Below are positions 25,188 through 32,592 of a DNA stretch of 36,983 nt, one piece after another. This DNA comes from Myxococcaceae bacterium (GTDB taxonomy: Bacteria > Myxococcota > Myxococcia > Myxococcales > Myxococcaceae). Below the pieces are notes generated by a model, which saw nothing but the letters and a program-made list of their open reading frames with translations, did no database searches and had not been told where the DNA came from. How positions within the stretch are numbered: position 1 is the first letter of the stretch; each line of letters starts with the position of its first letter. The position numbers were made by a program, and so were the translations under genes. Location of the stretch: assembly GCA_020247085.1 (NCBI GenBank), contig JADCJJ010000611.1, positions 1-36,983 on the forward strand. The letters are read 5' to 3'.

Positions 25188-26582
25188 TCACCGCAGCCCG
25201 AGCAACGTCTCGAGCATCTGGTCGGCGGTCTTGATCACCCGCGCGACCGCCTCGTAGGCGCGCTGAGACCGCTGCATGTTGACCAGCTCCTCATCGATCG
25301 ACACGCCCGAGGCCGACTGCCGCATCGTCTCGAGGTTCAGCTTGACCGCGCCGTCTCCCTCGGCCATTGCCATCGCGCGCGACGTGGCCGCGCCGTAGCT
25401 CGCAGTGAGGCTCGCCAGCTCGTCGCCGGGGCTCCTTCCCGACGAGAGCGCCTGCCCCTCGGTGTCGATGAGCCGCTGGGCGATGGTGGCATCGCCCGGC
25501 GCGCCAGCGACGCCGGCGGCGGGGAAGAGCGCCCCGTTGGCCGCGAGCGCCGCGTCGACCGAGAGGGTACGCGCTGCGCCAGCGACCGTCGCCTGCACGC
25601 TGAACACCTTTTGCCCAGTCGTCCCGGTGAGCGTGAAACCGGTCTGGGCGACGGCGTTCACCGCCCCGGCGAGATCGGAGGCGAGGGTATCGACGCGCTG
25701 CTGCGCCGTGCGCATCGCCCCGTCGCGCGCGTCGAGCATGCCGCCGAGCGTGCCGCCCGGCACCTCGCCCAGTTGCTTCGCCGCGATGGACGACGGCGAC
25801 CTGAGCCACAGGGCGAGGTTGCCGTTGTTCGCCGGGTCTGGCTGGGCGCTGAACGTCGCGGCCTTGTCGCCCTGCACGAGCGACGTGCCTCCGGGCAGCA
25901 CGAGGTTCGCGTCACCGACGTCGTTCTCGACCACCCGCGCGCCCGTGAGCGTCGCGACGCGATCGACGAGCCGGGCGCGCGCGTCGAGCAGATCGTTCGG
26001 CCTGCCCCCTGCGCCCGTTGCCTGGCTGATCTGCGCGTTGAGCTTCGCGACCTGAGCCAACGCCTCGTTGAGTTCGGGCAACGTGCCTTCGAGCCTCGCG
26101 TCGACGGCGCCACGAGCAGCGTCGAGGGCGCTGGCCGTCTGGTTGAACGAGGTCGCCAGGCGCTTCGCCGCGCTCACGGCCGCCTCTCGCACGCTCGCGC
26201 TCCCGGGGTTCTGCGCCAGCGCCCGGAGCTGCGAGTAGAAAGCCGCGAGCGAGTCGGAGAGCCCAGCGTCGGGGTTGAGGGCGCTGACGCCCTGGAGCAG
26301 CGTCGCCTGCGTCGACGAGCGCGCCTCGTTGCCCAGCGCCACCGGGACCTGTTGCTCGACGAAGCGGTCGCGCGACTGGGTGATGGCCTGCAGCATCACC
26401 CCCCGCCCGAGGAACGAGTTGCCGAGCTGGTCTGCGGGCACGACCGCCGCAAGCTCGGCGCGCTGGCGCGCGTACCCGGGGGTGTTGGCGTTCGAGAGGT
26501 TCTGGGCGACCGTCGAGCTGTACGCCTGCTGTGCTTGCAGGCTCTGCGCGCCTTGCCGGAGCACCGAGAGCAGGCCAGCCAT
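25188..26582 (-). CDS. flgK: Flagellar hook-associated protein 1
   Basis: 464 residues. FlgK is the first hook-filament junction protein. The N-terminal flagellar rod-type domain has LQAQQAYSSTVAQNLSNANTPGYARQRAEL, the ANxNTPGY motif of axial proteins. The C-terminal domain has SGVSIDEELVNMQRSQRAYEAVARVIKTADQMLETLLGL, also canonical. The middle is shorter than in enteric FlgK (about 550). The start codon shares one base with the flgN stop (TGATG), so translation is coupled to its chaperone gene. Confidence 0.95.
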   Translation of the reverse strand: MAGLLSVLRQGAQSLQAQQAYSSTVAQNLSNANTPGYARQRAELAAVVPADQLGNSFLGRGVMLQAITQSRDRFVEQQVPVALGNEARSSTQATLLQGVSALNPDAGLSDSLAAFYSQLRALAQNPGSASVREAAVSAAKRLATSFNQTASALDAARGAVDARLEGTLPELNEALAQVAKLNAQISQATGAGGRPNDLLDARARLVDRVATLTGARVVENDVGDANLVLPGGTSLVQGDKAATFSAQPDPANNGNLALWLRSPSSIAAKQLGEVPGGTLGGMLDARDGAMRTAQQRVDTLASDLAGAVNAVAQTGFTLTGTTGQKVFSVQATVAGAARTLSVDAALAANGALFPAAGVAGAPGDATIAQRLIDTEGQALSSGRSPGDELASLTASYGAATSRAMAMAEGDGAVKLNLETMRQSASGVSIDEELVNMQRSQRAYEAVARVIKTADQMLETLLGLR

Positions 26583-27052
26583 CAGACACGCTCCGATCGG
26601 GTCGAGGCCTCAGGCACCAACGTCACACCGCGCCGCCCGTACGCCGCGGGCCTCGGCGCGAGGTGCGTCACGTAGGCGCGCACGAAGGTCAGCGCCCGCT
26701 CGGCGAGCGCCTGGTTGAAGTCGTCGAGCTCCTGGAGCGCCGCCGTGAGCGCCCGCACTTCGGCGAACACCGACGCCAGCTGGGCTCCTTCGAACGGTGC
26801 CCACTCGGTGAGCTGCTGGAGCGTCACGTCCTTCAGGCCGCGGGAGGCCGCGACGTCGCCCAGCGCACGCGCCAGCACGTCGGACAGGTGGGCCGAGCGC
26901 TGGTTGAACTCCTCGCGAGCTGCTGCCTGCGCGAGGAGCGCGTCGATCTGCATGCCCTTGAGCACGGCGCGCGCCTCGCGTGAGCGCTTCACCTCGGCGG
27001 CGAGCGCGTCGCGGAGCTGGAGCGACAGCGAGATGGCGGCGGAGAGGCTCAT
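26582..27052 (-). CDS. flgN: Flagellar export chaperone FlgN
   Basis: 156 residues, helical, cytosolic. FlgN escorts FlgK and FlgL to the export gate. Sequence identity in this family is low. The call rests on the long amphipathic helices (about 5-135), the size and the position between flgM and flgK with a one-base overlap with flgK. The segment around ALLAQAAAREEFNQRSAHL resembles the FlgN core helix. No strong Shine-Dalgarno is seen. It lies 28 bases after flgM. Confidence 0.75.
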   Translation of the reverse strand: MSLSAAISLSLQLRDALAAEVKRSREARAVLKGMQIDALLAQAAAREEFNQRSAHLSDVLARALGDVAASRGLKDVTLQQLTEWAPFEGAQLASVFAEVRALTAALQELDDFNQALAERALTFVRAYVTHLAPRPAAYGRRGVTLVPEASTRSERV

Positions 27053-27080
27053 GGTGAGGGGCGATCGTCCCGGTTGGCCG

Positions 27081-27386
27081 TCACGAGAGCATCGCCCTGA
27101 GCTTCGCCGCGATTTCGGCCTCCGAGACGAGCTGGTTCGCGATCTGCTGAGGCGAGGGGTAGTACTGCCCGCTCTTGACTGCGCTGATGATCTCTTGAAC
27201 CCGCTGGGCCCGCGTCGAGGCCGCCGCGCTCTCGGCCGCGCGGACGACGCTCGTGTCGCTCGCGCTCGGCACCGAGATCCGCTCCCTGGGCTCCGTCGCC
27301 GACGCCTGCGCCTTGTCGTTGGTGCCCCCGGAGCGCTGCGGCCCCGCTGCGACGAGCTGCCCCAGTGCCGTGTCGTTCACTTTCAT
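27081..27386 (-). CDS. flgM: Anti-sigma-28 factor FlgM
   Basis: 101 residues. FlgM binds sigma-28 (FliA) and blocks late genes until the hook is finished, when FlgM is exported. The N-terminal half is polar and probably disordered. The C-terminal RAQRVQEIISAVKSGQYYPSPQQIANQLVSE is the sigma-binding signature. Its start overlaps the flgJ/M23 stop (ATGA) and has a Shine-Dalgarno (CAGGAG). Its presence predicts that a fliA gene exists elsewhere and that fliC is sigma-28 dependent. Confidence 0.9.
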   Translation of the reverse strand: MKVNDTALGQLVAAGPQRSGGTNDKAQASATEPRERISVPSASDTSVVRAAESAAASTRAQRVQEIISAVKSGQYYPSPQQIANQLVSEAEIAAKLRAMLS

Positions 27387-28024
27387 GGGCGTTCTCCTGT
27401 CAGGTTTTCGACACCAAGCCGGTATGACTTAAGGGCCTTGACGGGATCGACGGGGCGACCGCCCTCGCGGACCTCGAGGTGCAGGTGCGGCCCCGTGCTT
27501 CTGCCTGTTTGGCCGACCGATGCGAGCAGCGTGCCGGCGCTGACGCTCTGGCCTGGGGTCACGAAGACCTCCTTCGCGTGGGCGTAGAGCGTCGTCGAGC
27601 CATCGTCGTGGCGGAGCTCGACGGCGTTGCCGTAGCCCCCGCGCTCCCCGGCGAAGACGACGACGCCGTCGCGCGCCGCCGGAATGGGCGTTCCCTCGGT
27701 CGCCGGCAGGTCGACGCCGTGGTGGGCCGACGCCTGGTGATGCAGCGGGTCGAGGCGCGGGCCGAAGCCCGATGAGATCGGACCGAAGCCCTCGGCGTGC
27801 GCGCCCGGCGGCGCCTGGTCGGTGGGCGGCGCCGGGTCGGCCGTGAGGAGCTTCGCCAGGCCCAGCCCACCGCTCCTCGCTACCGCGTCGGCCAGCGACT
27901 CGGCGAACAGGTCGAACGCGTGCGCCGAGCCCGGGGAGTCGGTGCCCTTGAAGACGCCCGAGCTGTGCAAGAGCTGCTTGAGCAGTACGCCCTCGAGCTG
28001 CGTCGCCGCGTCCTGGAGCTTCAT
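27383..28024 (-). CDS. flgJ: FlgJ rod-cap domain fused to an M23 peptidase
   Basis: 213 residues. Residues 1-62 match the FlgJ N-terminal rod-binding domain (AATQLEGVLLKQLLHSSG then FDLFAESLADAVARSGGLGLAKLL). After a Pro-rich linker, residues about 80-200 form a LytM/M23 zinc peptidase: H101 and D105 in AHHGVDLP, a Tyr-Ala-His after TLYAH, and GPHLHLEV with the last zinc histidine. In enterics FlgJ carries a glycosidase instead. Here an endopeptidase would open peptidoglycan for the rod. The position between flgI and flgM is that of flgJ. No signal peptide, as expected for export through the rod. Both neighbours overlap by 1-4 bases. Confidence 0.85.
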   Translation of the reverse strand: MKLQDAATQLEGVLLKQLLHSSGVFKGTDSPGSAHAFDLFAESLADAVARSGGLGLAKLLTADPAPPTDQAPPGAHAEGFGPISSGFGPRLDPLHHQASAHHGVDLPATEGTPIPAARDGVVVFAGERGGYGNAVELRHDDGSTTLYAHAKEVFVTPGQSVSAGTLLASVGQTGRSTGPHLHLEVREGGRPVDPVKALKSYRLGVENLTGERP

Positions 28025-29109
28025 CAGAGCACCTCGATGTCGGCGTCGAGCGCTCCGGCGGCCTTCAGCGCCTGGAGGATGGCGATCAGATCTCTCGGCG
28101 GTGCCCCGATGGCGTTGAGCGCCGAGACCAGCTCGTCGACGGTCCCCGCCGGCGGCACCTTCACCGCCGAGCGCTCTTCTTCCTTCGCGTCGGCCTGCTG
28201 GTTGGGCACCACCACCGTCTGCGCCGAGTTCGCCAGGGGGCCCGGCTGCGAGACGCCGAAGCTGGTGGCGATTGACACCCGCAGGCCCCCGTGCGCGACG
28301 GCAGCCGGGCGCAGCCGCACGGCCTCGCCCAGCACCACCGTGCCCGTCCGCTCACTCACCACCACCTTCGCCCGCACGTCGGCGTCGATCTCGAGGGCCT
28401 CGAGGCGGGCGAGCAGCTCAGGCGCCGTCTGCCCCGCGGGCACCGCCACCTCGACCGCCGCCGCGTCGAGCACCGTCGCGCCCGTGCCGATGGCGCCGTT
28501 GATGGCCGCGGCGATGCGCGAGGCGTTGGTGAAGTCGGCCCGCCGCAGGCGGAGCGTCAGCGGCCCGCTCCCGAGCTGCGGGATGACGGCCTTCTCGATG
28601 GTGGCGCCGCCCGGCACCGTGCCGCTCGCCGGGCTGTTCTTTCGCACCGACGCGTACGTCGCCGCGACGTCGAACCCGCCGACCTGCACCGGCCCCTGGC
28701 CCACCGCGTAGACGACGCCGTCGGCGCCCGCGAGCGGGGTGAAGAGCAGCGTGCCCCCCTGGAGCGAGCGCGCGTTGCCCATGGCGCTCACCGTCACGTC
28801 GATGGCCGCGCCGGGGCGCCCGAAGGTGGGCAGCCTGGCCGTCACCATCACCGCCGCGACGTTCCGCGAGCGAATGTCACGAGGGTCGATGCGCACGCCC
28901 AGGCGCCCGAGCAGGCCCGCCATCGACTGCATGGTGAACAGCACCTGCTCGGTGTCGCCGGTGTTGGTGAGGCCGACGACGAGCCCGTAGCCGATGAGGG
29001 CGTTCTCACGAAAGCCCTGGACGTCGGTCAGCTCCTTGAGGCGGGTCCTGGCGGCGAGGGCCTGCGCCGATGCGACGAGGACGAGGCAGGTGAGCGCGCG
29101 AGTGAGCAT
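28024..29109 (-). CDS. flgI: Flagellar P-ring protein
   Basis: 361 residues, the periplasmic P-ring subunit in the peptidoglycan layer. A Sec signal peptide (MLTRALTCLVLVASAQALA) is followed by the family start RLKELTDVQGFRENALIGYGLVVGLTNTGD. Later blocks include GRPGAAIDVTVSAMGNARSLQGGTLL and the C-terminal VDELVSALNAIGAPPRDLIAILQALKAAGALDADIEV. The frame is open far upstream, but that overlaps flgH. ATG 29109 overlaps the flgH stop by one base (TGATG). Its stop overlaps flgJ the same way. Confidence 0.95.
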   Translation of the reverse strand: MLTRALTCLVLVASAQALAARTRLKELTDVQGFRENALIGYGLVVGLTNTGDTEQVLFTMQSMAGLLGRLGVRIDPRDIRSRNVAAVMVTARLPTFGRPGAAIDVTVSAMGNARSLQGGTLLFTPLAGADGVVYAVGQGPVQVGGFDVAATYASVRKNSPASGTVPGGATIEKAVIPQLGSGPLTLRLRRADFTNASRIAAAINGAIGTGATVLDAAAVEVAVPAGQTAPELLARLEALEIDADVRAKVVVSERTGTVVLGEAVRLRPAAVAHGGLRVSIATSFGVSQPGPLANSAQTVVVPNQQADAKEEERSAVKVPPAGTVDELVSALNAIGAPPRDLIAILQALKAAGALDADIEVL

Positions 29110-29816
29110 CAGAAGGGCCAGATCCAGTTGAAGAAGCGGGTCAGCAGGCCCGGCTTCTGGTTGTCGGACAGCACGCCCCGCCCGGTGAACTCGATCTCGG
29201 CGTCGGCGACGTACGAGCTGCGCACCGAGTTGTCCTGGGCGATGTCGATGGGCCGCACCACGCCCGAGATGTAGAAGTGCTGCTCCTCGGCGTTCACCAA
29301 CACCACGCGGTGGCCCTCGATGAAGAGGTTCCCGTTCGGCAGCACCTTCTTCACGATGGCCGGGACGGTGGCGGTGAGGCGCTCGGTTCGGCCGGTGCGG
29401 CCCTCGCCGGCGAAGTCGAGCCCGCTCTTCGCCGAGGCGGTGACGTCGAGCTGCGGGCTGGTGTTGGTGGTGGTGCCAGCAGCGCGCAGGAAGGCCTGCA
29501 GGGCGACGGTCAGCTCCGAGTCGCGGCTCAGGTTCGTGTCTGCCGAGCGTCGCGCGTCGGCCATCTCTTCGACCCGCACCACCACCAGGTCCTGCTCCCG
29601 GAAGGCGCGGTAGTCCGAGTAGAGCGCGGCGTTGCGCGCGTCGGGGCTCCACAGCCCGCCGGCCGAGTCGGCCGTCTGCGCCTGGTTCTTCGAGGCCACG
29701 GCGTCGTAGCTGCGCTGCTTGGGGACGTAGGCGTCGATGTGCGGAACGCCACAGCCCCAGAACAGCACCAGCGCCGCCGCAGCCAGGAGCCAGCGGGGCG
29801 ACACCGAGACGACCAT
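29109..29816 (-). CDS. flgH: Flagellar L-ring lipoprotein
   Basis: 235 residues, the outer-membrane L-ring subunit. The hydrophobic N-terminus ends LVLFWGC (C22), a lipidation site whose -3/-2 residues (F, W) are unusual for a lipobox. Family blocks are SLYSDYRAFREQDLVVVRV-like (LYSDYRAF), NLSRDSELT, FAGEGRTGRTERLTATVPAIVKKVLPNGNLFIEGHR, YISGVVRPIDI and the end RFFNWIWPF. A GTG at 29834 overlapping the flgA stop (GTGA) is an alternative start adding six residues. I chose ATG 29816, without strong ribosome-site support for either. Confidence 0.93.
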   Translation of the reverse strand: MVVSVSPRWLLAAAALVLFWGCGVPHIDAYVPKQRSYDAVASKNQAQTADSAGGLWSPDARNAALYSDYRAFREQDLVVVRVEEMADARRSADTNLSRDSELTVALQAFLRAAGTTTNTSPQLDVTASAKSGLDFAGEGRTGRTERLTATVPAIVKKVLPNGNLFIEGHRVVLVNAEEQHFYISGVVRPIDIAQDNSVRSSYVADAEIEFTGRGVLSDNQKPGLLTRFFNWIWPF

Positions 29817-29830
29817 CGAGGGGCTGCCGC

Positions 29831-30415
29831 TCACGTTCCACGCTCCGCGTTTGACACGAGGACACCGTCGCGCAGCACGCCGGCGACGCGGCGGCCCGAC
29901 GGCAACGTGGCGCAGACCTGCTGGCCACACGAGACGACGGTGCCGCGCTGCTCCACCGAGATGGTGTTGACGACGATGCGCACGACGATGGGCGTCCCCG
30001 GCGGGGGCCCGAAGCGCACGTCGACGGCCCGCAGCGGCTGCCCCGCGCGCAGCCGTCGCGCCGCCACGGCGCCCTCGAGGGCAGGAGCCACCTGGTCGCC
30101 GCGCCGCCAGGGGCGCTCCTCGACCCGCACGGCGCCCTCGATGCGCGCCCCCGCCTCGAGGTCCCGCGTCAGCACCGCCTGCGTCGAGAGCACCCGCACC
30201 GTCGCCCAGCCCCACGCCGCGCACCCCCGCCCGCTCACGCGCACCGCGACGCGCCCCGAGCCCTCGACCGGCTGCGGCTCGAATCTGCTGGCCACGCACC
30301 CCGGCGCGGTGAACCCGTCGACCTCGACCCGGGTCCCCTCGGGGGCGCGGGCCTGCAGCGCCTCGACGAGCGGCGCGGGGACTGCGGCGATGACGGCGAG
30401 CGCGAGCAGCGTCAT
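29831..30415 (-). CDS. flgA: Flagellar P-ring assembly chaperone FlgA
   Basis: 194 residues, periplasmic. A short signal peptide (MTLLALAVIAAVPAPLVEAL) leads to a weakly conserved domain with two cysteines (C40, C65). The SAF-type C-terminal domain begins at about 80: VLTRDLEAGARI, RRLRAGQPLRAVDV and the conserved VRIVVNTISVEQRGTVV run. FlgA helps FlgI polymerise around the rod. It starts 4 bases after the flgG stop and precedes flgH, the usual flgG-flgA-flgH-flgI order of many non-enteric flagellar operons. Confidence 0.88.
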   Translation of the reverse strand: MTLLALAVIAAVPAPLVEALQARAPEGTRVEVDGFTAPGCVASRFEPQPVEGSGRVAVRVSGRGCAAWGWATVRVLSTQAVLTRDLEAGARIEGAVRVEERPWRRGDQVAPALEGAVAARRLRAGQPLRAVDVRFGPPPGTPIVVRIVVNTISVEQRGTVVSCGQQVCATLPSGRRVAGVLRDGVLVSNAERGT

Positions 30416-30419
30416 GGCG

Positions 30420-31205
30420 TCACCGGACGTTCGTCAACCGCTGCAGCATCTGGTCGGCGGTCTGAATGACCTTCGAGTTCAGCTCGTAGGAGCGCTGCGT
30501 CGAGATCATCGCCACCATCTCTTCGACGGCCTTCACGTTCGAGGTCTCGACCATGCCCTGGGCCAGCGTGCCCAGCCCCAGCTCGCCCGGCCGGGCGAAC
30601 TGCGGCGTCCCGCTCGAGGCGGTCTCGACGAAGAGGTTCCCGCCGATGGCCTCGAGCCCGGCCGGGTTCTGGAAGAGGGTCAGCTCGAGGCGTCCGAGCT
30701 CGATGGGGTCGACGCGGCCGGTGACGCTGGCCGAGACCACGCCATCGGGTGAGATGGTGATGTTCTGGGCCTCGCGCGGCACGGTGATCTGCGGATCGAC
30801 CAGCTCGCCACGCTGGGTGACGAGGCGGCCGTCGGCGTCGACGCGGAACGCCCCGGCGCGCGTGAAGGCAAAGTCGCCGCTGGGCCGCTGGATGCGGAAG
30901 AACCCGGCGCCCTGGATCGCCACGTCGAGCGGGTTGCCCGTCTGAGAGAGGTCGCCCTGGCTGAAGCTGCGCGTCGTCGAGACGGTGCGCACGCCGAGGC
31001 CGACCTGGAGCGGCGCGGGCTGGCTCCCTCCCCGGGGGTCGAGCTGCTGCGGCGCGCGAATGGTCTCGCTCATGAGGTCCTCGAAGTCGGCGCGCGACTT
31101 CTTGAAGCCCGTGGTGCTCGCGTTCGCGAGGTTGTTGGCGATGGTGTCCATCCGCGTCTGCTGCGCGTCCATGCCGGTGGCGGCGGTGTAGAGCGATCGA
31201 ATCAC
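30420..31205 (-). CDS. flgG: Flagellar distal rod protein
   Basis: 261 residues, normal length. FlgG forms the distal rod. The N-terminus MIRSLYTAATGMDAQQTRMDTIANNLANASTTGFKK and the C-terminal VEEMVAMISTQRSYELNSKVIQTADQMLQ are the classic axial-protein signatures, and NPLDVAIQGAGFFRI is the FlgE/F/G core. The start is GTG at 31205, fixed by a consensus Shine-Dalgarno (AAGGAGGA) 6 bases upstream. The open frame further upstream overlaps flgF and is not used. It follows flgF by 14 bases. Confidence 0.97.
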   Translation of the reverse strand: MIRSLYTAATGMDAQQTRMDTIANNLANASTTGFKKSRADFEDLMSETIRAPQQLDPRGGSQPAPLQVGLGVRTVSTTRSFSQGDLSQTGNPLDVAIQGAGFFRIQRPSGDFAFTRAGAFRVDADGRLVTQRGELVDPQITVPREAQNITISPDGVVSASVTGRVDPIELGRLELTLFQNPAGLEAIGGNLFVETASSGTPQFARPGELGLGTLAQGMVETSNVKAVEEMVAMISTQRSYELNSKVIQTADQMLQRLTNVR

Positions 31206-31219
31206 GAGAGTCCTCCTTC

Positions 31220-31930
31220 TCAGCGGACGCGGCCCAGCTCGACCGCGCGTTCGTCCAGCTTCCGGTACGTCTGCAGCGCCTGCATCGAGGTGTCGAAGTG
31301 CCGCTGCGCCGAGACCAGCTGCACGGTGGCCTCGAGCGCGCTCGCGTTTCCCAGCTCGTACTCGCCCAGGCGCAGGGTAGCTGTCGAAGGCGCGACCTCG
31401 TCGGCGACCTGCGGGCGCAGGAGCGTCGGCGAGACGCGGTCGACCGAGCCCGTGAGCTCGAACAACCCGATGGTCGCGATGCGCTGGTTGTTGGCGAAGA
31501 CGTCGCCGTTCGGCTCGACCCGCACCACCGATTGCGGCGGCGCGACGATGGTCCCGCCCGCGCCGTCGACGAGCGGCTGTCCGTTGACCCTCAGCACGTT
31601 GTCTCCATCGAGCTGGATGCGGCCGTTGCGCGTGTAGGCGAGCCCGTCGGCGAGCTTCACCGCGAGGAAGGCCTTGCCCGTCGGCAGCACGTCCATCGGG
31701 TCTCCCGAGTGAACGACGGCGCCCTTCGAGAGGTCGAGCTGCGTCTGCACCGGGGCCGGGTAGACGAGCTCGGGCGAGGCGCCGGCCGACTGCGCGACGA
31801 AGGCCTCGAAGGCCGGCCGCGCTGCCTTGAAGCCGGGCGTGTTGAGGTTGGCGAGGTTGTCCGAGACCGAGTCGAGCTGGGCCATGCGGGCCGCCGCTCC
31901 ATTCATGCTCACGTAGATGCCGTCGGCCAT
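31220..31930 (-). CDS. flgF: Flagellar proximal rod protein
   Basis: 236 residues. FlgF is a rod protein between the proximal rod and FlgG. The N-terminus MADGIYVSMNGAAARMAQLDSVSDNLANLNTPGFK and the C-terminal ASALEATVQLVSAQRHFDTSMQALQTYRKLDER are characteristic. ATG 31930 has a GGAGG ribosome site 8 bases upstream. It is the first gene of the leftward flagellar run, and a near-perfect sigma-54 element lies 24-39 bases upstream. flgB, flgC, flgE and the basal-body genes are not in the window. Confidence 0.95.
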   Translation of the reverse strand: MADGIYVSMNGAAARMAQLDSVSDNLANLNTPGFKAARPAFEAFVAQSAGASPELVYPAPVQTQLDLSKGAVVHSGDPMDVLPTGKAFLAVKLADGLAYTRNGRIQLDGDNVLRVNGQPLVDGAGGTIVAPPQSVVRVEPNGDVFANNQRIATIGLFELTGSVDRVSPTLLRPQVADEVAPSTATLRLGEYELGNASALEATVQLVSAQRHFDTSMQALQTYRKLDERAVELGRVR

Positions 31931-31953
31931 CGTTCGCCTCCGCCGCCCGGTTA

Positions 31954-31969
31954 AGCAGCGGCCGTGCCA
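31954..31969 (-). promoter_or_regulatory. Sigma-54 promoter of the flagellar operon
   Basis: The minus strand reads TGGCACGGCCGCTGCT, matching the RpoN consensus TGGCACG-N4-TTGCW at all defined positions but one (C for the first T of the -12 element). The start would lie about 13 bases before flgF, leaving room for its Shine-Dalgarno. An enhancer-binding activator of the FleQ/FlrC type is expected elsewhere. Confidence 0.8.
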
Positions 31970-32153
31970 CCGGCACGCGGCAACTTCGGCCGGGCGCAGG
32001 GCCCGGGCGGCCGATTTCGCCCGGCAGGGTTCGCCGGCCTCTGCCAGCGCCATGACAGTGAGGAGCGACCCAGGCGGTCGCCGCGGACCCGCCACGGCCG
32101 TCGCGGTTTCAAGGACCTGGCCGGGGCGCGACCCCTGCAACTGGGTTCGTTTG

Positions 32154-32570
32154 ATGCGGACGAGGCTCGATGCGGTGGTGACGGTGCGGGAGCGCGGGGA
32201 AGAGAAGGCGCTCAAGCAGGTGGTGGAGGCCGAGGCCCGGGCCCAGGCCGCGGCCGAGCGGGCAGAGGCGCTGCGGCAGGCGTCGCGGGTCGATCACCGG
32301 AGGAAGGGCAGCGTGGCGACCTGGGAGCTGACCGAGCTGGCGCACGTGCGCGCCGTCGGCGAGGCGCGGCGGGCCGAGCAGGAAGCGGAGCACGCCAGGC
32401 GCCAGGTCGCGAAGGTGCGCGTCGTTTACACCGCAGCGCACCAGCAGGCCGAGGTGGTGCGCCGGGTGGCCGAGGCGCGCCGCGACGAGCAGCGCAAGGC
32501 GCTCGAGCGCGCCGAGGACAAGCAGCTCGACGAGGTCGCCTCGCTGCTGTGGTACCGGAAGGTGGGCTGA
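32154..32570 (+). CDS. fliJ: FliJ-like flagellar export protein
   Basis: 138 residues, almost entirely coiled coil. The start MRTRLDAVVTVRERGEEKALKQVVEAEARAQ and the Arg/Glu/Ala heptads match FliJ, the soluble stalk protein that couples the FliI ATPase to the export gate (family length about 140-150). FliJ sequences are poorly conserved, so the call rests on length, N-terminal pattern and location. It diverges from flgF, away from the usual fliH-fliI-fliJ cluster. The open frame extends upstream to 31917, but ATG 32154 gives the family start. No good Shine-Dalgarno is seen. It could be another coiled-coil protein. Confidence 0.6.
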   Translation: MRTRLDAVVTVRERGEEKALKQVVEAEARAQAAAERAEALRQASRVDHRRKGSVATWELTELAHVRAVGEARRAEQEAEHARRQVAKVRVVYTAAHQQAEVVRRVAEARRDEQRKALERAEDKQLDEVASLLWYRKVG

Positions 32571-32592
32571 GGCGTAGGGCCGCCGGCGCTCG

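Noticed and set aside
28024-30299. Extended upstream frames of flgI and flgH
   Set aside because: They overlap real flagellar genes in other frames and place the signal peptides in the middle of the protein.
32125-32140. Sigma-54-like GG-N10-GC element just before fliJ
   Set aside because: Only about four of six and four of five consensus positions match. The start would leave almost no leader and no ribosome site.
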